A stretch of DNA of 64,000 nucleotides from Dermatophilus congolensis (GTDB lineage Bacteria > Actinomycetota > Actinomycetes > Actinomycetales > Dermatophilaceae), in contig NZ_UFYA01000001.1 in NCBI RefSeq assembly GCF_900447215.1, positions 124,001 through 188,000 on the forward strand. Direction: 5' to 3'. The notes under the pieces are model-generated. The model ran no database searches and was not told the origin of the DNA. It worked only from the letters and a program-made list of their open reading frames with translations. Both the position numbers and the translations under genes were made by a program. Shown piece by piece: positions 27,765 through 37,315 of this stretch (position 1 is its first letter; each line of letters begins with the position of its first letter).

Positions 27765-29228
27765 GTGTCCATCGACACCTTCACCGACCTTGGCGTGCCC
27801 GCCGAACTCACAAAAATCCTCGCAGCCCAAGGCATCACCACACCCTCACCCATTCAAGCTGCCTCTCTACCGGACTCCCTCGACGGCGCAGACATCCTCG
27901 GACGAGGACGCACCGGCTCAGGTAAAACCCTTGCTTTCCTCCTGCCCCTCGTCGTAGGCCTGGACGAAAACAACTACGAAGCACGCCCCAAAAAACCTCG
28001 CGCCCTCGTACTTGCACCCACCCGCGAACTCGCCACCCAAATCAACACCGCACTGGCGCCCCTCGCTAAGGAATACGGCCTCACTCACGCCACTGTCTTC
28101 GGTGGTGTAGGACAAAAACCCCAGGTCGACGCCCTCCGTAAAGGCACAGACATCCTCATCGCCTGCCCCGGACGCCTCGAAGACCTCATGAACCAAGGCC
28201 ACGCCGACCTCTCCGACGTCGAAATCACCATCCTCGACGAAGCCGACCACATGGCCGACCTCGGCTTCCTTCCCGGCGTCACCCGCATCCTCAAAGCCAC
28301 CCCCGACGACGGCCAACGAATGCTCTTCTCCGCCACCTTGGATTCAGGCATCAAAAAACTCGTCGACAAATTCCTCCACAACCCCATCACGCACGAGGCT
28401 GACTCAGCCCAATCACCGGTCACCACGATGACCCACCACGTCCTTCACGTTACCGATGAACACCACCTCGACGTTCTGGTTAACCTCCTGGCTCGCACCG
28501 ACAAAGCCGTCGTATTCACCCGCACCAAACATCGCGCCAAACGCATGGCCAAAAAACTCAACGCCGCCGGAGTGCCCAGCGTCGAACTCCACGGCAACCT
28601 CGCCCAAAACGCACGCACCCGCAACATGGCCGCCTTCAGCTCCGGAGACGCACGCGTCCTCGTCGCCACCGACATCGCTGCCCGCGGCATCCACGTCGAC
28701 CACGTTGACCTAGTCATCCACGCCGACCCACCCGTAGAACACAAGGCATACCTGCACCGCTCCGGACGCACCGCCCGTGCTGGCGCAGCAGGAACAGTCA
28801 TCACGATGATGACCGACGAACAAACTCGCGACGTACGCGACCTCCTACGGAAAGCAGGAATCAAGGCGCCCACCACTCGCGTCACCCCAGAACACACTCT
28901 CATTGCCGAGCTCGTCCCCGGTGAACCCAACCTTCCCGGCGCATGGACTTCACCGGTTCCCACCCCCAAACAACGCCCAGCAGGCCAAGGAACTGGCCGC
29001 CGCGGACGCAGCCGCGGACGAGGCCGTGACAGCGCAGGCCCCAGCTCTACCCGCAACAGCGAAAACACACCCCGCCACGGAACCGAACACTCTCGCCCCG
29101 CACGGAGCAACACCACTACTAACGCCAGTAGCCATACACCCAATGGCACTCCTGCTGCAGGACGAAGCCGCAGCCGTAAACGCCCCGCAAAACGCCGTGG
29201 AACACAGCACAGCAAACCAAACAACTAA
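27765..29228 (+). CDS. DEAD-box ATP-dependent RNA helicase
   Basis: 487 residues. Contains the Q motif (GITTPSPIQ), motif I GRTGSGKT, Ia PTRELA, II DEAD, III SAT, then the second RecA domain with VVFTRTKHRAKRMAKKL, DIAARGIHVDHVDLVIH and HRSGRTARAG. The C-terminal 90 residues are Arg/Gly/Ser-rich, a typical RNA-binding tail. RhlE-like subgroup. It unwinds RNA in ribosome assembly or mRNA decay. The start is GTG 27765; the spacing to GGAG is long (about 15 bp), so a weaker start is possible. It is unlikely to be part of the McrBC operon because 270 bp separate them. Confidence 0.93.
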   Translation: MSIDTFTDLGVPAELTKILAAQGITTPSPIQAASLPDSLDGADILGRGRTGSGKTLAFLLPLVVGLDENNYEARPKKPRALVLAPTRELATQINTALAPLAKEYGLTHATVFGGVGQKPQVDALRKGTDILIACPGRLEDLMNQGHADLSDVEITILDEADHMADLGFLPGVTRILKATPDDGQRMLFSATLDSGIKKLVDKFLHNPITHEADSAQSPVTTMTHHVLHVTDEHHLDVLVNLLARTDKAVVFTRTKHRAKRMAKKLNAAGVPSVELHGNLAQNARTRNMAAFSSGDARVLVATDIAARGIHVDHVDLVIHADPPVEHKAYLHRSGRTARAGAAGTVITMMTDEQTRDVRDLLRKAGIKAPTTRVTPEHTLIAELVPGEPNLPGAWTSPVPTPKQRPAGQGTGRRGRSRGRGRDSAGPSSTRNSENTPRHGTEHSRPARSNTTTNASSHTPNGTPAAGRSRSRKRPAKRRGTQHSKPNN

Positions 29229-29494
29229 ACCACCCAACACACATGAGGGCAGCGAACTCAGTGATGATTCGCATGACCTCATGCCACACAGAGGAACAGT
29301 CCTAAACCATCCTTCTGGGTGAGGTAAAGACTCTCCACATCATTGGTAGTGATGCTTGGCCCTGCCGTCCAGGACACATATACAGAAACAAACGCAGTCA
29401 CCGTGCCTGAGCACCCGCCACGACCCAACAACACCGATACGGGACCGTGAAGTGACGCGATGGAGTAAATACACCTGGCCCTGCAGGAGGACTG

Positions 29495-29683
29495 ATGGAC
29501 ATCGTCACGCCACCTAGAGCGGTGACGAACGTTGCCTTAAGCGCACTGACAGCCATGCTGCTAACCGCTGCCACAGGAATCACGTTTGCCACCGTTCCAG
29601 ACAAAACAAGAGCAGTGCCGCATATAGCTTCCACACCCGCATCTGCGCAGCTAACTTCCCCGCCACTCACTGCCTGTAAGTGA
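29495..29683 (+). CDS. Possible small secreted peptide
   Basis: 62 residues, not recognised. ATG 29495 has AGGAGG 4 bp upstream. A signal-like hydrophobic stretch (about 11-32, ALSALTAMLLTAATGITFA) is followed by a 30-residue Thr/Pro/Ala-rich mature part ending in Cys-Lys. The stop lies at the first base of a strong terminator, so the ribosome site, signal and terminator frame a compact gene. It could still be chance; no homologue comes to mind. Confidence 0.45.
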   Translation: MDIVTPPRAVTNVALSALTAMLLTAATGITFATVPDKTRAVPHIASTPASAQLTSPPLTACK

Positions 29684-29732
29684 CATGTAATTGTGGGGGC
29701 AGCCAACTTGGTTGCCCCCACAATTACATGTC
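29682..29732. terminator. Perfect 20-bp inverted repeat shared by convergent genes
   Basis: Arms 29682-29701 and 29713-29732 (GACATGTAATTGTGGGGGCA and complement), with further pairing possible toward the loop. It touches the stop of the small plus-strand peptide gene and the stop of the minus-strand CWB2 gene at 29734. Confidence 0.85.
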
Positions 29733-29733
29733 C

Positions 29734-31545
29734 TCAGCTGCCGTAGTTGATGGCGCCGTTGATCAGAGAGCATGAGGCGGTAGGCCGGTTAAACGGGTCG
29801 CCCCATCCGACGCACTTTGCTTGTCCGCGTGCCCACTGCTCTGCAGGCATGTGGTCGTAGTCGCTTCCGCCGAAATCGTTGTTGATCACACCGGAATCAA
29901 CTTTCCGCAGCTCAGTGACAAACCAGGCCCGCTGGGCTGAAGAGAGGTAAGCGTAGCTGTAGGCGTGGCTCAGTTCGTGTGCGATGGTTTGCTTTACCGA
30001 CGTAATCGACTGGTTGCGGTTAATCTCTACAACTCCGTTTGCCAGCTCCCCGGTATCGGAATACGTGTAACTCGTGGTTAAACCCAAGATGTTTGGGTTC
30101 CCATCGATGGAGTCCACACATTTAATCGAGTACTTCGAAGACATGGGCACTGGGCGGAATGACGTGATCAAGCTTTCACACGTGTCAGCTGCCGGGGCTG
30201 GATTTGGTGTTGGAGCCGGAGGCAAAACGGTGTCGCTTCCCCCAGGGTAAGCAGGGAGCGGGCCATTGGTGACGTTCGGAGCCTTAGTTAACACCGCAGC
30301 TAGAGCGGTATTCGACAGCGCCGAAGCAGGAGACAGTGCGCCTACATATCGCACACCCAAAACTTTGAGCGCTCCAGCCACCGTCGAGGCTTGCTTCGTG
30401 TACTTAGCGCCTGCCGGAGGGACAAATAAGGTGGGGCCGTCGCTGAGAGACCCACCAAGGACCGCTTCTTGCAAACGAGAAGTGGAAACCAGGTAGGCAA
30501 CTTTCGACCCACTGGGGAAAGCATGACGAGCGATAGCTGCGCTTGTGGTGTAACGGTCAACACCAGCTAAACGCCCAGTGCTGCGACCAGCAGCCGCTAA
30601 GGTCAAAGCGCGGGGTGTGACGACATTGCTGCCACCGAGGGCGTACACCTTGCGAGGATTCAGCTGAGCAATCACATTTTTGATGGCGGTAGGAACTTGT
30701 CCAGTGTGGGGCACGGGGAGGACCGGCCCTTTTGTTAGAGCACCAGCCGCAGCAGCGTCAGGCGAAGACTGAACCTGCTTTCGGGCAACCTGCCCAAGCC
30801 CAGCAAGGTAAACCTCTTCAGCGCCGCCTGGGAAAGCCCGACGGGCGATGGCAGCAGCGGTTTCATAGCTGTTGGCGCCAGAGAGCCGACTGACGTTACG
30901 TCCTTGAGCCGCAGACTGCAGAGTCTCAGCCGAGACAGCGCTTTCACCGCCCAAAGCGATCACCTGAGAAGGAGCCAGACGGTCAATTTCTTGGCGGACG
31001 TTGTTAGGTGCAGCGCCAGTGGAAGGAACCATAAGGATGGGGCCATCGGAGAAAGAACCAGCCGAGAGGGCATCGGTTACCCGATCGCCCCGCGTGATAT
31101 AGACCGTGTCAGCTTTACCTGGTTGCCAGGCTCGCTGCGAGATAGCTACGGCTGAGTCGTAGACGCTCTCGGCACCTAACCGAGGAACCGTGCTGGTGGC
31201 AGCGGCGTGGACGCTCGCACCTGTGCCTTGGCGGAGCTGGTTCGTTAACGACTGGAGATCCTTACGAGCGCTCGTGGTTATGTTGGTGCCATCTGCTGCG
31301 GTGCCGCTGACAACCGGGGCGCCAGCCACTTCCACGGTGAGGCCTTGGATGGGTGAGCCGTTCTTGGTGTTGACTCCGTACACGTGAGTTGTTTTTGCCA
31401 AGCGGCCCTGATGGGTGGCAGCTGTGGAGGCAGTGGTCTGAGCTGAAGCTGCTGCGCCAAGAGGAGAGCCCAGAACACCGGTGAGGGTCAGGGCGGCGGC
31501 GATGGCGATACTGGGACGCGTGAGCGTGCCGGGAAACGAACGCAT
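29734..31545 (-). CDS. Secreted CWB2 protein with C-terminal zinc-metalloprotease-like domain
   Basis: 603 residues from ATG 31545 (GGAAGG 8 bp upstream; further in-frame starts up to 31647 lack a site). A signal peptide ends near AASA-QT (about residue 35). Four CWB2-like repeats follow (VPRLGAESVYDSA, VSRLSGANSYETA, TGRLAGVDRYTTS, plus a divergent one). After a Pro/Ala linker, the last 130 residues hold HELSHAYSYAY, an HExxH zinc site as in gluzincin-type peptidases, and four Cys residues. This suggests a wall-anchored exported protease; a glutamate further on would be the third ligand but I cannot assign it. Ordinary base composition. Confidence 0.82.
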   Translation of the reverse strand: MRSFPGTLTRPSIAIAAALTLTGVLGSPLGAAASAQTTASTAATHQGRLAKTTHVYGVNTKNGSPIQGLTVEVAGAPVVSGTAADGTNITTSARKDLQSLTNQLRQGTGASVHAAATSTVPRLGAESVYDSAVAISQRAWQPGKADTVYITRGDRVTDALSAGSFSDGPILMVPSTGAAPNNVRQEIDRLAPSQVIALGGESAVSAETLQSAAQGRNVSRLSGANSYETAAAIARRAFPGGAEEVYLAGLGQVARKQVQSSPDAAAAGALTKGPVLPVPHTGQVPTAIKNVIAQLNPRKVYALGGSNVVTPRALTLAAAGRSTGRLAGVDRYTTSAAIARHAFPSGSKVAYLVSTSRLQEAVLGGSLSDGPTLFVPPAGAKYTKQASTVAGALKVLGVRYVGALSPASALSNTALAAVLTKAPNVTNGPLPAYPGGSDTVLPPAPTPNPAPAADTCESLITSFRPVPMSSKYSIKCVDSIDGNPNILGLTTSYTYSDTGELANGVVEINRNQSITSVKQTIAHELSHAYSYAYLSSAQRAWFVTELRKVDSGVINNDFGGSDYDHMPAEQWARGQAKCVGWGDPFNRPTASCSLINGAINYGS

Positions 31546-31862
31546 AGTGGGAGCCTTCCTAGCTCGACTCGCAGTTCTTTCTTGGGTCGTTCGGTAGCGG
31601 AAGTTCTGCGATAGGCCCATCCCTGGACCGTGAATGTTCGGTAACACAGGAGTTATGGACGCTTGTTCTGCATCCGAGGTTTTATTCGGCTGTTGCGGGG
31701 GGCATGTTGAGTACTCGAATGAAAAAAGTGACGAGAATGTTTGCTTAATTACTCGGGAAAAGGTGGGGGTAGGTTCGGGTTTCGTTGGGGTGGTGCGCAG
31801 TAGCGTGGAACACTGTGACCAGCGTCGCTGCGAGAGCGTCCGTGTGCTGAGGAGGATTCACC

Positions 31863-33401
31863 GTGCCCGACATGACCTATTCCGGTTGGTTCACTGCTCG
31901 TGCACATAGAGAGCCGCAGCGGGCAGCGTTGACGTTCGAGGGACGCACCTGGAGCTACGGTGAACTCTGCGATGAGGTGGATCGGTTAGCGCAGGGGTTG
32001 CGTGAACGGGGAGTTCGTCAGGCAGATCGGATCGCCTATGTGGGGGAAAACCACGCAGCGTTGTTGATGACGTTGATTGCTGCTGGTCGCATCGGCGCGA
32101 TTATGCTTCCGGTGAATTTCCGGTTGGCCGAAGAGGAGCTCGCGTTTATCCTCGCTGACTCGGGTGCTGTCGCGGTGGTGGCTGATCCGCCTCGTGCGCA
32201 GATGCTGGACAGTGTGTTTGCGGCAGGTCACGAGGGTATGGCGGTGCGTGTGCGGCTTGTTGTGGACCAGCCTTGCACCGGGTGGGAGGAGTTCACTGAA
32301 GTTGTGGAGGGCAGCGCGCCCATTGTTGCTCCTGCGCTGGTGCGTAACGATGACCCGGCGCTGCTCATGTACACCTCGGGGACTACGGGGCGCCCGAAGG
32401 GAGCTGTCCTGACGCACGCGAATCTGTGGTGGAACGATGAGTCGCTGTTTGGGATTTTCCATGTCACGGCGCAAGACACCACGTTGGCGGTGGCTCCGCT
32501 GTTTCATATCGCTGGTTTGAATGTCACGGTAGGGATGACCTGGAAGCGCGGTGGCCGTGTTGTTGTGATGCGGCGGTTCACGCCGTCGGCTTTTTTGTCC
32601 ACGATCGAGACGGAGCAAGTAAACACACTTCTGGCTGTGCCGGCTATGTTCTTGGCCACGATGCGTGCGCCGGAGTTCGCTGAGGCTGATCTTTCGTCGT
32701 TGCGGGTGTGTTTGTGTGGCGGGGCTCCTGTACCGCCCCAGGTAGTGACGACAATGGGGGAGCGTGGCGTCACTGTTGTCCCTGCTTATGGGCTGACTGA
32801 ATGTGCGCCGTGTGTCATGGTGTTGGCGCCAGATGCGGCTGCGACTCACCCATCCAGCGTTGGCAAGGTCCCCATGTATATGGACGTCAAGCTCATGCGT
32901 GAAGGAGTGGAGCAGACCGGCCCTGAGGCTGAAGGTGAGATTTGGGTACGGGGTGGGAATATTACCGTCGGTTACTGGAACAATCCCGTTGCAACCGCTG
33001 CGGCTATCGACGAGGCGGGCTGGTTCCGCACTGGTGATGTGGGCCGACGTGATGCAGCTGGGTTCCACTATGTGGTGGATCGGATCAAGGATGTTGTTAT
33101 TACCGGCGGGGAAAATGTGTATCCGGCTGAGCTGGAGCATCATCTTCTCGATCATCCTGCTGTTGTAGAGGTCGCAGTGATCGGTACGGCTGACGATGTG
33201 TGGGGTGAGGCTGTGACGGCGGTCGTTGTCCCGGCAGATGATGAAGAACGTGTTGGTGCGGATGACTTCCGTTCTGTTCTTGAAGGAAAAGTGGCTCGTT
33301 TCAAATGGCCTCGACGTATCGAGTTTGTGAACGAACTTCCTCGGAATGCTCAAGGAAAAGTTTTGAAAACGGTATTGCGAGATCGTTTTTCAGAAAAATG
33401 A
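31863..33401 (+). CDS. Long-chain acyl-CoA synthetase / AMP-dependent ligase
   Basis: 512 residues of the ANL superfamily: forms acyl-AMP then acyl-CoA. Motifs: YTSGTTGRPKGAVLTH (P-loop, about 166-181), YGLTECAP (A5), GEIWVRGGNITVGYWNNP, TGDVGRRDAAGFHYVVDRIKDVVITGGENVYP and the C-terminal Lys in PRNAQGKVLK. GTG 31863 has GAGGAGG 7 bp upstream. Monocistronic. Fatty acid specificity unknown; FadD-like in overall sequence. Confidence 0.92.
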   Translation: MPDMTYSGWFTARAHREPQRAALTFEGRTWSYGELCDEVDRLAQGLRERGVRQADRIAYVGENHAALLMTLIAAGRIGAIMLPVNFRLAEEELAFILADSGAVAVVADPPRAQMLDSVFAAGHEGMAVRVRLVVDQPCTGWEEFTEVVEGSAPIVAPALVRNDDPALLMYTSGTTGRPKGAVLTHANLWWNDESLFGIFHVTAQDTTLAVAPLFHIAGLNVTVGMTWKRGGRVVVMRRFTPSAFLSTIETEQVNTLLAVPAMFLATMRAPEFAEADLSSLRVCLCGGAPVPPQVVTTMGERGVTVVPAYGLTECAPCVMVLAPDAAATHPSSVGKVPMYMDVKLMREGVEQTGPEAEGEIWVRGGNITVGYWNNPVATAAAIDEAGWFRTGDVGRRDAAGFHYVVDRIKDVVITGGENVYPAELEHHLLDHPAVVEVAVIGTADDVWGEAVTAVVVPADDEERVGADDFRSVLEGKVARFKWPRRIEFVNELPRNAQGKVLKTVLRDRFSEK

Positions 33402-33557
33402 CATGTTTTTCGTCGTGTCTTCGCCTTCAGAGCGAGGATTGTGTGAGGCCTCGCTAACCTTGAAGTGGCGATAGCGCATTCTCAAACAAGGGGCATTGGG
33501 GTTTGCTCAAGGGGGAGAGATGCGCGTGTTAGTGGATGCTTCTGGGCGAGGAATGCG

Positions 33558-34016
33558 ATGGTTGCTGAAAAAACACCGCGGGCTACCTGCGGTGTTCGTC
33601 ATGTGTGCGTGGCTCTTTTGGTGTGGGTGGCGGTGACAGGATGTGCGCGTTCAGAGGTTCCGCCGGAGTCGGATGAGCCAGATAGTGCAGCGACGATGGT
33701 GGCCGGGGATTTGATGCCTGCGTTAGGTCCTGAAGACGCCAATCGTGTCTCTGATGCCGTAATACACACCTGTGAGGTGAGTCCGGCTGGGCGCGCAGTG
33801 GTAGAGGCCACTGTGCGTAATTCCGGTTCAGCGACAGCGACGTTCATCGCTTCGGTGGAGGTGATGCACCAAGGTAAGCGGGTGGATTCGTTGGCGTTGA
33901 TTGCTAGTGGTGTGGAGCCGGGACGTCAAGTGCGTAAACGTGGCCAAGGGGTGCGCACTGATTTGGTTAAACCTGTGCAATGTCGGGTGACTGGGGTGGA
34001 TTCGGTCACTGGCTGA
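33558..34016 (+). CDS. Small lipoprotein
   Basis: 152 residues from ATG 33558 (GAGGA about 6 bp upstream); an in-frame start at 33465 would place about 31 residues before the signal. Signal peptide with lipobox VTGC near residue 29, then a mature domain with a likely beta-sandwich pattern (VVEATVRNSGSATATFIASV) like the FxLYD/DUF-type export domains. Two Cys in the mature part (CEVSPAG and QCRV) could form a disulphide. Function unknown. Confidence 0.65.
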   Translation: MVAEKTPRATCGVRHVCVALLVWVAVTGCARSEVPPESDEPDSAATMVAGDLMPALGPEDANRVSDAVIHTCEVSPAGRAVVEATVRNSGSATATFIASVEVMHQGKRVDSLALIASGVEPGRQVRKRGQGVRTDLVKPVQCRVTGVDSVTG

Positions 34017-34029
34017 GTGGGCTGTTGTG

Positions 34030-34455
34030 TTACTCGCTGAGAAGGTCGAGCAGCACGTGGATCATTTCTGGTGAGCTGCCCAGTTGTTCGCTGATAGTGG
34101 GTGTGTCTTTGTCATCGAGGTAGGTGGCCTCCCACCAGATGGCATCGACGTCCCGTTCGGTGATGCAGGGGGTGATGAGCAGGGGACGCCCCATGGCGGA
34201 GACATGCAGCGCCCAACAGGTGTGGGTGGGGTAGCGGATAACTGTGGTTTCTGGGTGGCTGGGGGCTAGCTCTTTAGCGATAAGAGCTACCAGGGCGTGC
34301 TGAGCTGTGCAGGGGTTGTCCAAGAGGGCGAGTTCGATATCTGAGGCGATGAATCGCAGGCCGTTAGCGTGGATGCCGCGCACGGTGGTGATGGCTGCTT
34401 CTTGCTCGCTGAGGGGGATTTCGATGGCGGTGCGGGGTAGAGCTACGGCGTTCAT
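34030..34455 (-). CDS. Hypothetical cytoplasmic protein
   Basis: 141 residues, not recognised. ATG 34455 has a perfect AGGAGG 5 bp upstream. No signal or membrane segment; mixed alpha/beta pattern with an acidic C-terminal helix (SSPEMIHVLLDLLSE). Convergent with the lipoprotein gene, stops 13 bp apart. Confidence 0.65.
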   Translation of the reverse strand: MNAVALPRTAIEIPLSEQEAAITTVRGIHANGLRFIASDIELALLDNPCTAQHALVALIAKELAPSHPETTVIRYPTHTCWALHVSAMGRPLLITPCITERDVDAIWWEATYLDDKDTPTISEQLGSSPEMIHVLLDLLSE

Positions 34456-34582
34456 GAACCCTCCTGGTTGGTTCCTCAGCGATTCCGTTCGCTGGGGTGA
34501 AGCAGAGGACTACCTATCGGCAAGGTCACGATGAGATAAAGGTGTGCGGCGCTCGTCGTGGCAGGAGTGGTTACGGGTGGGG

Positions 34583-35611
34583 TTACCAGGAGCAGCGGTC
34601 GTCAAAGCTGGCGATATCGATGGTGTTGATTCCACCGAGTTGGATTGCTGAGTGCAGCGGCATCGCTCGGAGCAGGTCGGCAGTGCTGTTGGGCATGCAG
34701 GTACTGGTGGTGAGGGCAATGGGGGCGGCTGCTTTAGCGGCTGCGGGAATGCCTGCGATGGCGTCAGGCCAGTGGGTGCCAGTGGTGAAGAAAACGGTGC
34801 TGGTTTTGCTCAGTGTGGGGGAGATGCTGATCAGTGCGGTGTTGGTGCTGTAGATGTTGTTGTCGGTGCTGCTGGTGTGCGTGATTCTGGCTGTGGGCGC
34901 ATTGGTGTGGATGGTTTTGTGAATGGCAGGAGTGAGGCGTTTGGTGTTGCCGACTAGATGGATGGAGCCCGTGTACTTGATGCTCTGGGCTGGCAGGCCA
35001 GCAGGGGAGGCCAGGAGTAAAGGGGCGTGTTCGCCGGCGGCAGCTGCTCCGGCGGTGATGGCATCGGGCCAGTCATCGTCGTGGCCGCTGGCGACGTAGA
35101 CCTTGTTGGGGTGGGGGATGGTTGCGGCCAGGGCCGCAGCGGTGGTGTATCGGTTGGTGCCGGCGATGCGGGTGATGTGGGGGATGTCGCGTAGTTGCTG
35201 GGTGAGGCGTTCTGGGAGGGCTTTGGTGCCGCCGACGAGGTAGATAGTGGTGGGTTGTAGTCGGTGGATTTCGGTGAGAACAGTTTCAGGGATGCTGTTG
35301 GGGGTGGTCAGGAGCAGTGGAGCCTCGGCGTGGGCGGCTGCTGGGCCAGCAGCCAAGGCGTCGGCGCGGTTGAGGCCGTTAGCGAGGTAAATGGTGCTGC
35401 TGCCGTTGGGCCAATATTTTTGGGAGATCGCTGTGGCGGTGCTGTATCGGTCAGTTCCAGCGATGCGGGTGAGGGTGGGTGGGGTTGTCCAGTTGATATG
35501 GGTGATTTTTGAGATGGGTGCAGGGTCGGCGGCGGCAGTGAAGGCGGTTGTGAGGGATACAGAAGTGGTCAGGGCTGCGGTGATCAGGAGTGTGTGGGGG
35601 CGCATCGGCAT
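34583..35611 (-). CDS. Secreted protein made of CWB2 repeats
   Basis: 342 residues from ATG 35611 (GGAAAGGA about 8 bp upstream). Signal peptide to about residue 28 (TAFTAAA-DP), then three CWB2-type repeats covering nearly the whole protein: LTRIAGTDRYSTATAIS..IYLVGGTKALP, ITRIAGTNRYTTAAALA..IHLVGNTKRLT and a divergent third ending AIQLGGINTID. With no extra domain it may be a pure wall ligand. Third CWB2 gene within 15 kb. Confidence 0.85.
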   Translation of the reverse strand: MPMRPHTLLITAALTTSVSLTTAFTAAADPAPISKITHINWTTPPTLTRIAGTDRYSTATAISQKYWPNGSSTIYLANGLNRADALAAGPAAAHAEAPLLLTTPNSIPETVLTEIHRLQPTTIYLVGGTKALPERLTQQLRDIPHITRIAGTNRYTTAAALAATIPHPNKVYVASGHDDDWPDAITAGAAAAGEHAPLLLASPAGLPAQSIKYTGSIHLVGNTKRLTPAIHKTIHTNAPTARITHTSSTDNNIYSTNTALISISPTLSKTSTVFFTTGTHWPDAIAGIPAAAKAAAPIALTTSTCMPNSTADLLRAMPLHSAIQLGGINTIDIASFDDRCSW

Positions 35612-35725
35612 GAGAGGGGTCCTTTCCTGCGGTCTTGATTCCTCCATCGGCATGAATAGGCCCGATACGCAGACGTATTGACATGAAGTTGAGGGTGTTT
35701 CCTGATCTGTCAGGTTGCTGGCTGT

Positions 35726-37111
35726 TCAGGCGTTGGTGCCTTGGCGGCGCAGATGGATCGCGCAGATAGTTGCTGTGGCGAGCATGAGCCACCACGGCAT
35801 CCATGGGATGGGGTTGCTGATGAGCACACCTGCCAGGGTGAAAGCCACCAGGTGAGTGATGAGCAGGTGCTGGAGGCCAGCGCGGTCCAGGCCACGTGGA
35901 CGCTGTGCCGTTGGTGTGGCGTTGCGACGGGGAAAAGCCCGGAAGATCAAGAAAGCAAGCAGAACAGCCAAGGGGATCAGCGCGAGAAGTCCGTATTCGG
36001 CCAGGAGCTGCACGAACCCGTTGTGTGTGGGGGTTAAAGGGCGGGGGTTGTCTGGATCTTGGAGCCGCCACAGCGTGGTGAGGGAGCCTCCACCGACACC
36101 GGTCCATGGATGCTGACTCCACTGGTTGAGTGCGAACCGGATGAGTTCGAGCCGGAGGTTGTCAGAACGAATAGTGGAAGGATCGCCAGGGTTTAAAACA
36201 GCTAAAACCACATTCCGGAATGGAAGCAGGGCCGCAGCGACAGTAACGACTATTACTAGGGAGAACATGGCGCTGACGATGCGTACTGCTGGCGGCCGAG
36301 GGCCAGCGTGGCGTCGTTGGTGATGCAGCCGAGACCACCACATGCGAGCGCTGCTGGAGCGGGTGAGTGTAAGCACCAAAGCAGAAGTCAAGACAATGAC
36401 CACAGCGATCAAAGATGAACGGCTACCGGTCATCCAGGTGAGCCAGGTGCAGGTTGCCGCGGTTGCTACGAGCGCCAGTCGAGACAGAATCCCTATTTGT
36501 TCTGTTGCCCACCCAAGGGTGATCCCAATGGTCAGGACAAGGATAGTGGCGTAATTGTTCGTATTAATAAACATGGCTACTGGTGCATGCGGATCACCTG
36601 TCCACGTGTAGTGGTGCACGCCAGTCACAGCTTCGCTGACACCCATCGGTAGCGAAGCAACAGCGATAGCTAGCCACATCCACCTGGTTGCGCCCGGGGA
36701 TTGGAGAAACAGCCCCACAAGAGCGCACAGCACACAGCTGGCAGCGATAGCGCTGGCGCGAGCATTGTCTGTGTCGGCTACACCTGGCAAAGACGCACGA
36801 AGAATATGAGAGGCGTTCCAGCAACCCACAAACGCCGCAAGCATATACACCGGCAAGTGTCGCCACCCGCGCAGCAGTAACACGCCTGCTCCGGCAGCAG
36901 CGAATCCCCAGTACATCGGCCACGGGTCGATAATTCTGTGACCCACAATCGGCATCGCTAACACCACGCCGTACGCGACACCACCGCAGGCAGCTAACAC
37001 CCACAACACCTGAGCCAGGCGGAACCACGCCGACCGAGGCGTAGCATGCACGCTCTGCGATGACTGCCAGTTCCGTTGACCAGAGGAACCGGCCATATCG
37101 ACTACCGCCAT
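35726..37111 (-). CDS. O-antigen ligase / Wzy-family membrane protein
   Basis: 461 residues from ATG 37111, placed right after GAGGAGGGG; the longer reading to 37384 has no hydrophobic character. About eleven membrane segments. The Wzy_C-type loop carries WMTGSRSSLIAV and, later, HPWTGVGGGSL and THNGFVQLLAEYG, which match the family. Such proteins polymerise or transfer surface polysaccharide. No glycosyltransferase genes are adjacent, so the substrate is unknown. Divergent from the LLM oxidoreductase gene, about 205 bp apart. Confidence 0.8.
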   Translation of the reverse strand: MAVVDMAGSSGQRNWQSSQSVHATPRSAWFRLAQVLWVLAACGGVAYGVVLAMPIVGHRIIDPWPMYWGFAAAGAGVLLLRGWRHLPVYMLAAFVGCWNASHILRASLPGVADTDNARASAIAASCVLCALVGLFLQSPGATRWMWLAIAVASLPMGVSEAVTGVHHYTWTGDPHAPVAMFINTNNYATILVLTIGITLGWATEQIGILSRLALVATAATCTWLTWMTGSRSSLIAVVIVLTSALVLTLTRSSSARMWWSRLHHQRRHAGPRPPAVRIVSAMFSLVIVVTVAAALLPFRNVVLAVLNPGDPSTIRSDNLRLELIRFALNQWSQHPWTGVGGGSLTTLWRLQDPDNPRPLTPTHNGFVQLLAEYGLLALIPLAVLLAFLIFRAFPRRNATPTAQRPRGLDRAGLQHLLITHLVAFTLAGVLISNPIPWMPWWLMLATATICAIHLRRQGTNA

Positions 37112-37315
37112 TTCCCCTCCTCGCTGGTGCGCCGCCGGGCGAGGACGGACCAATGCCTCCTCATCGACCCGATTCTGTCCGATATGAGACGGATATCCAT
37201 TGAGGACAAGTGGTTTCGCTCGCAGACGTGTCGGTGTTGGCAAGGCAGACTGGATATGCACGACGACCGAACCTGGCCGCCGCGCACCTAAAAGCAGCGC
37301 GAAAGGGTAACAACC

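Noticed and set aside
31986-33353. 455-codon frame antisense to the acyl-CoA synthetase
   Set aside because: The synthetase has all ANL motifs; the antisense frame has no recognisable pattern and no ribosome site.
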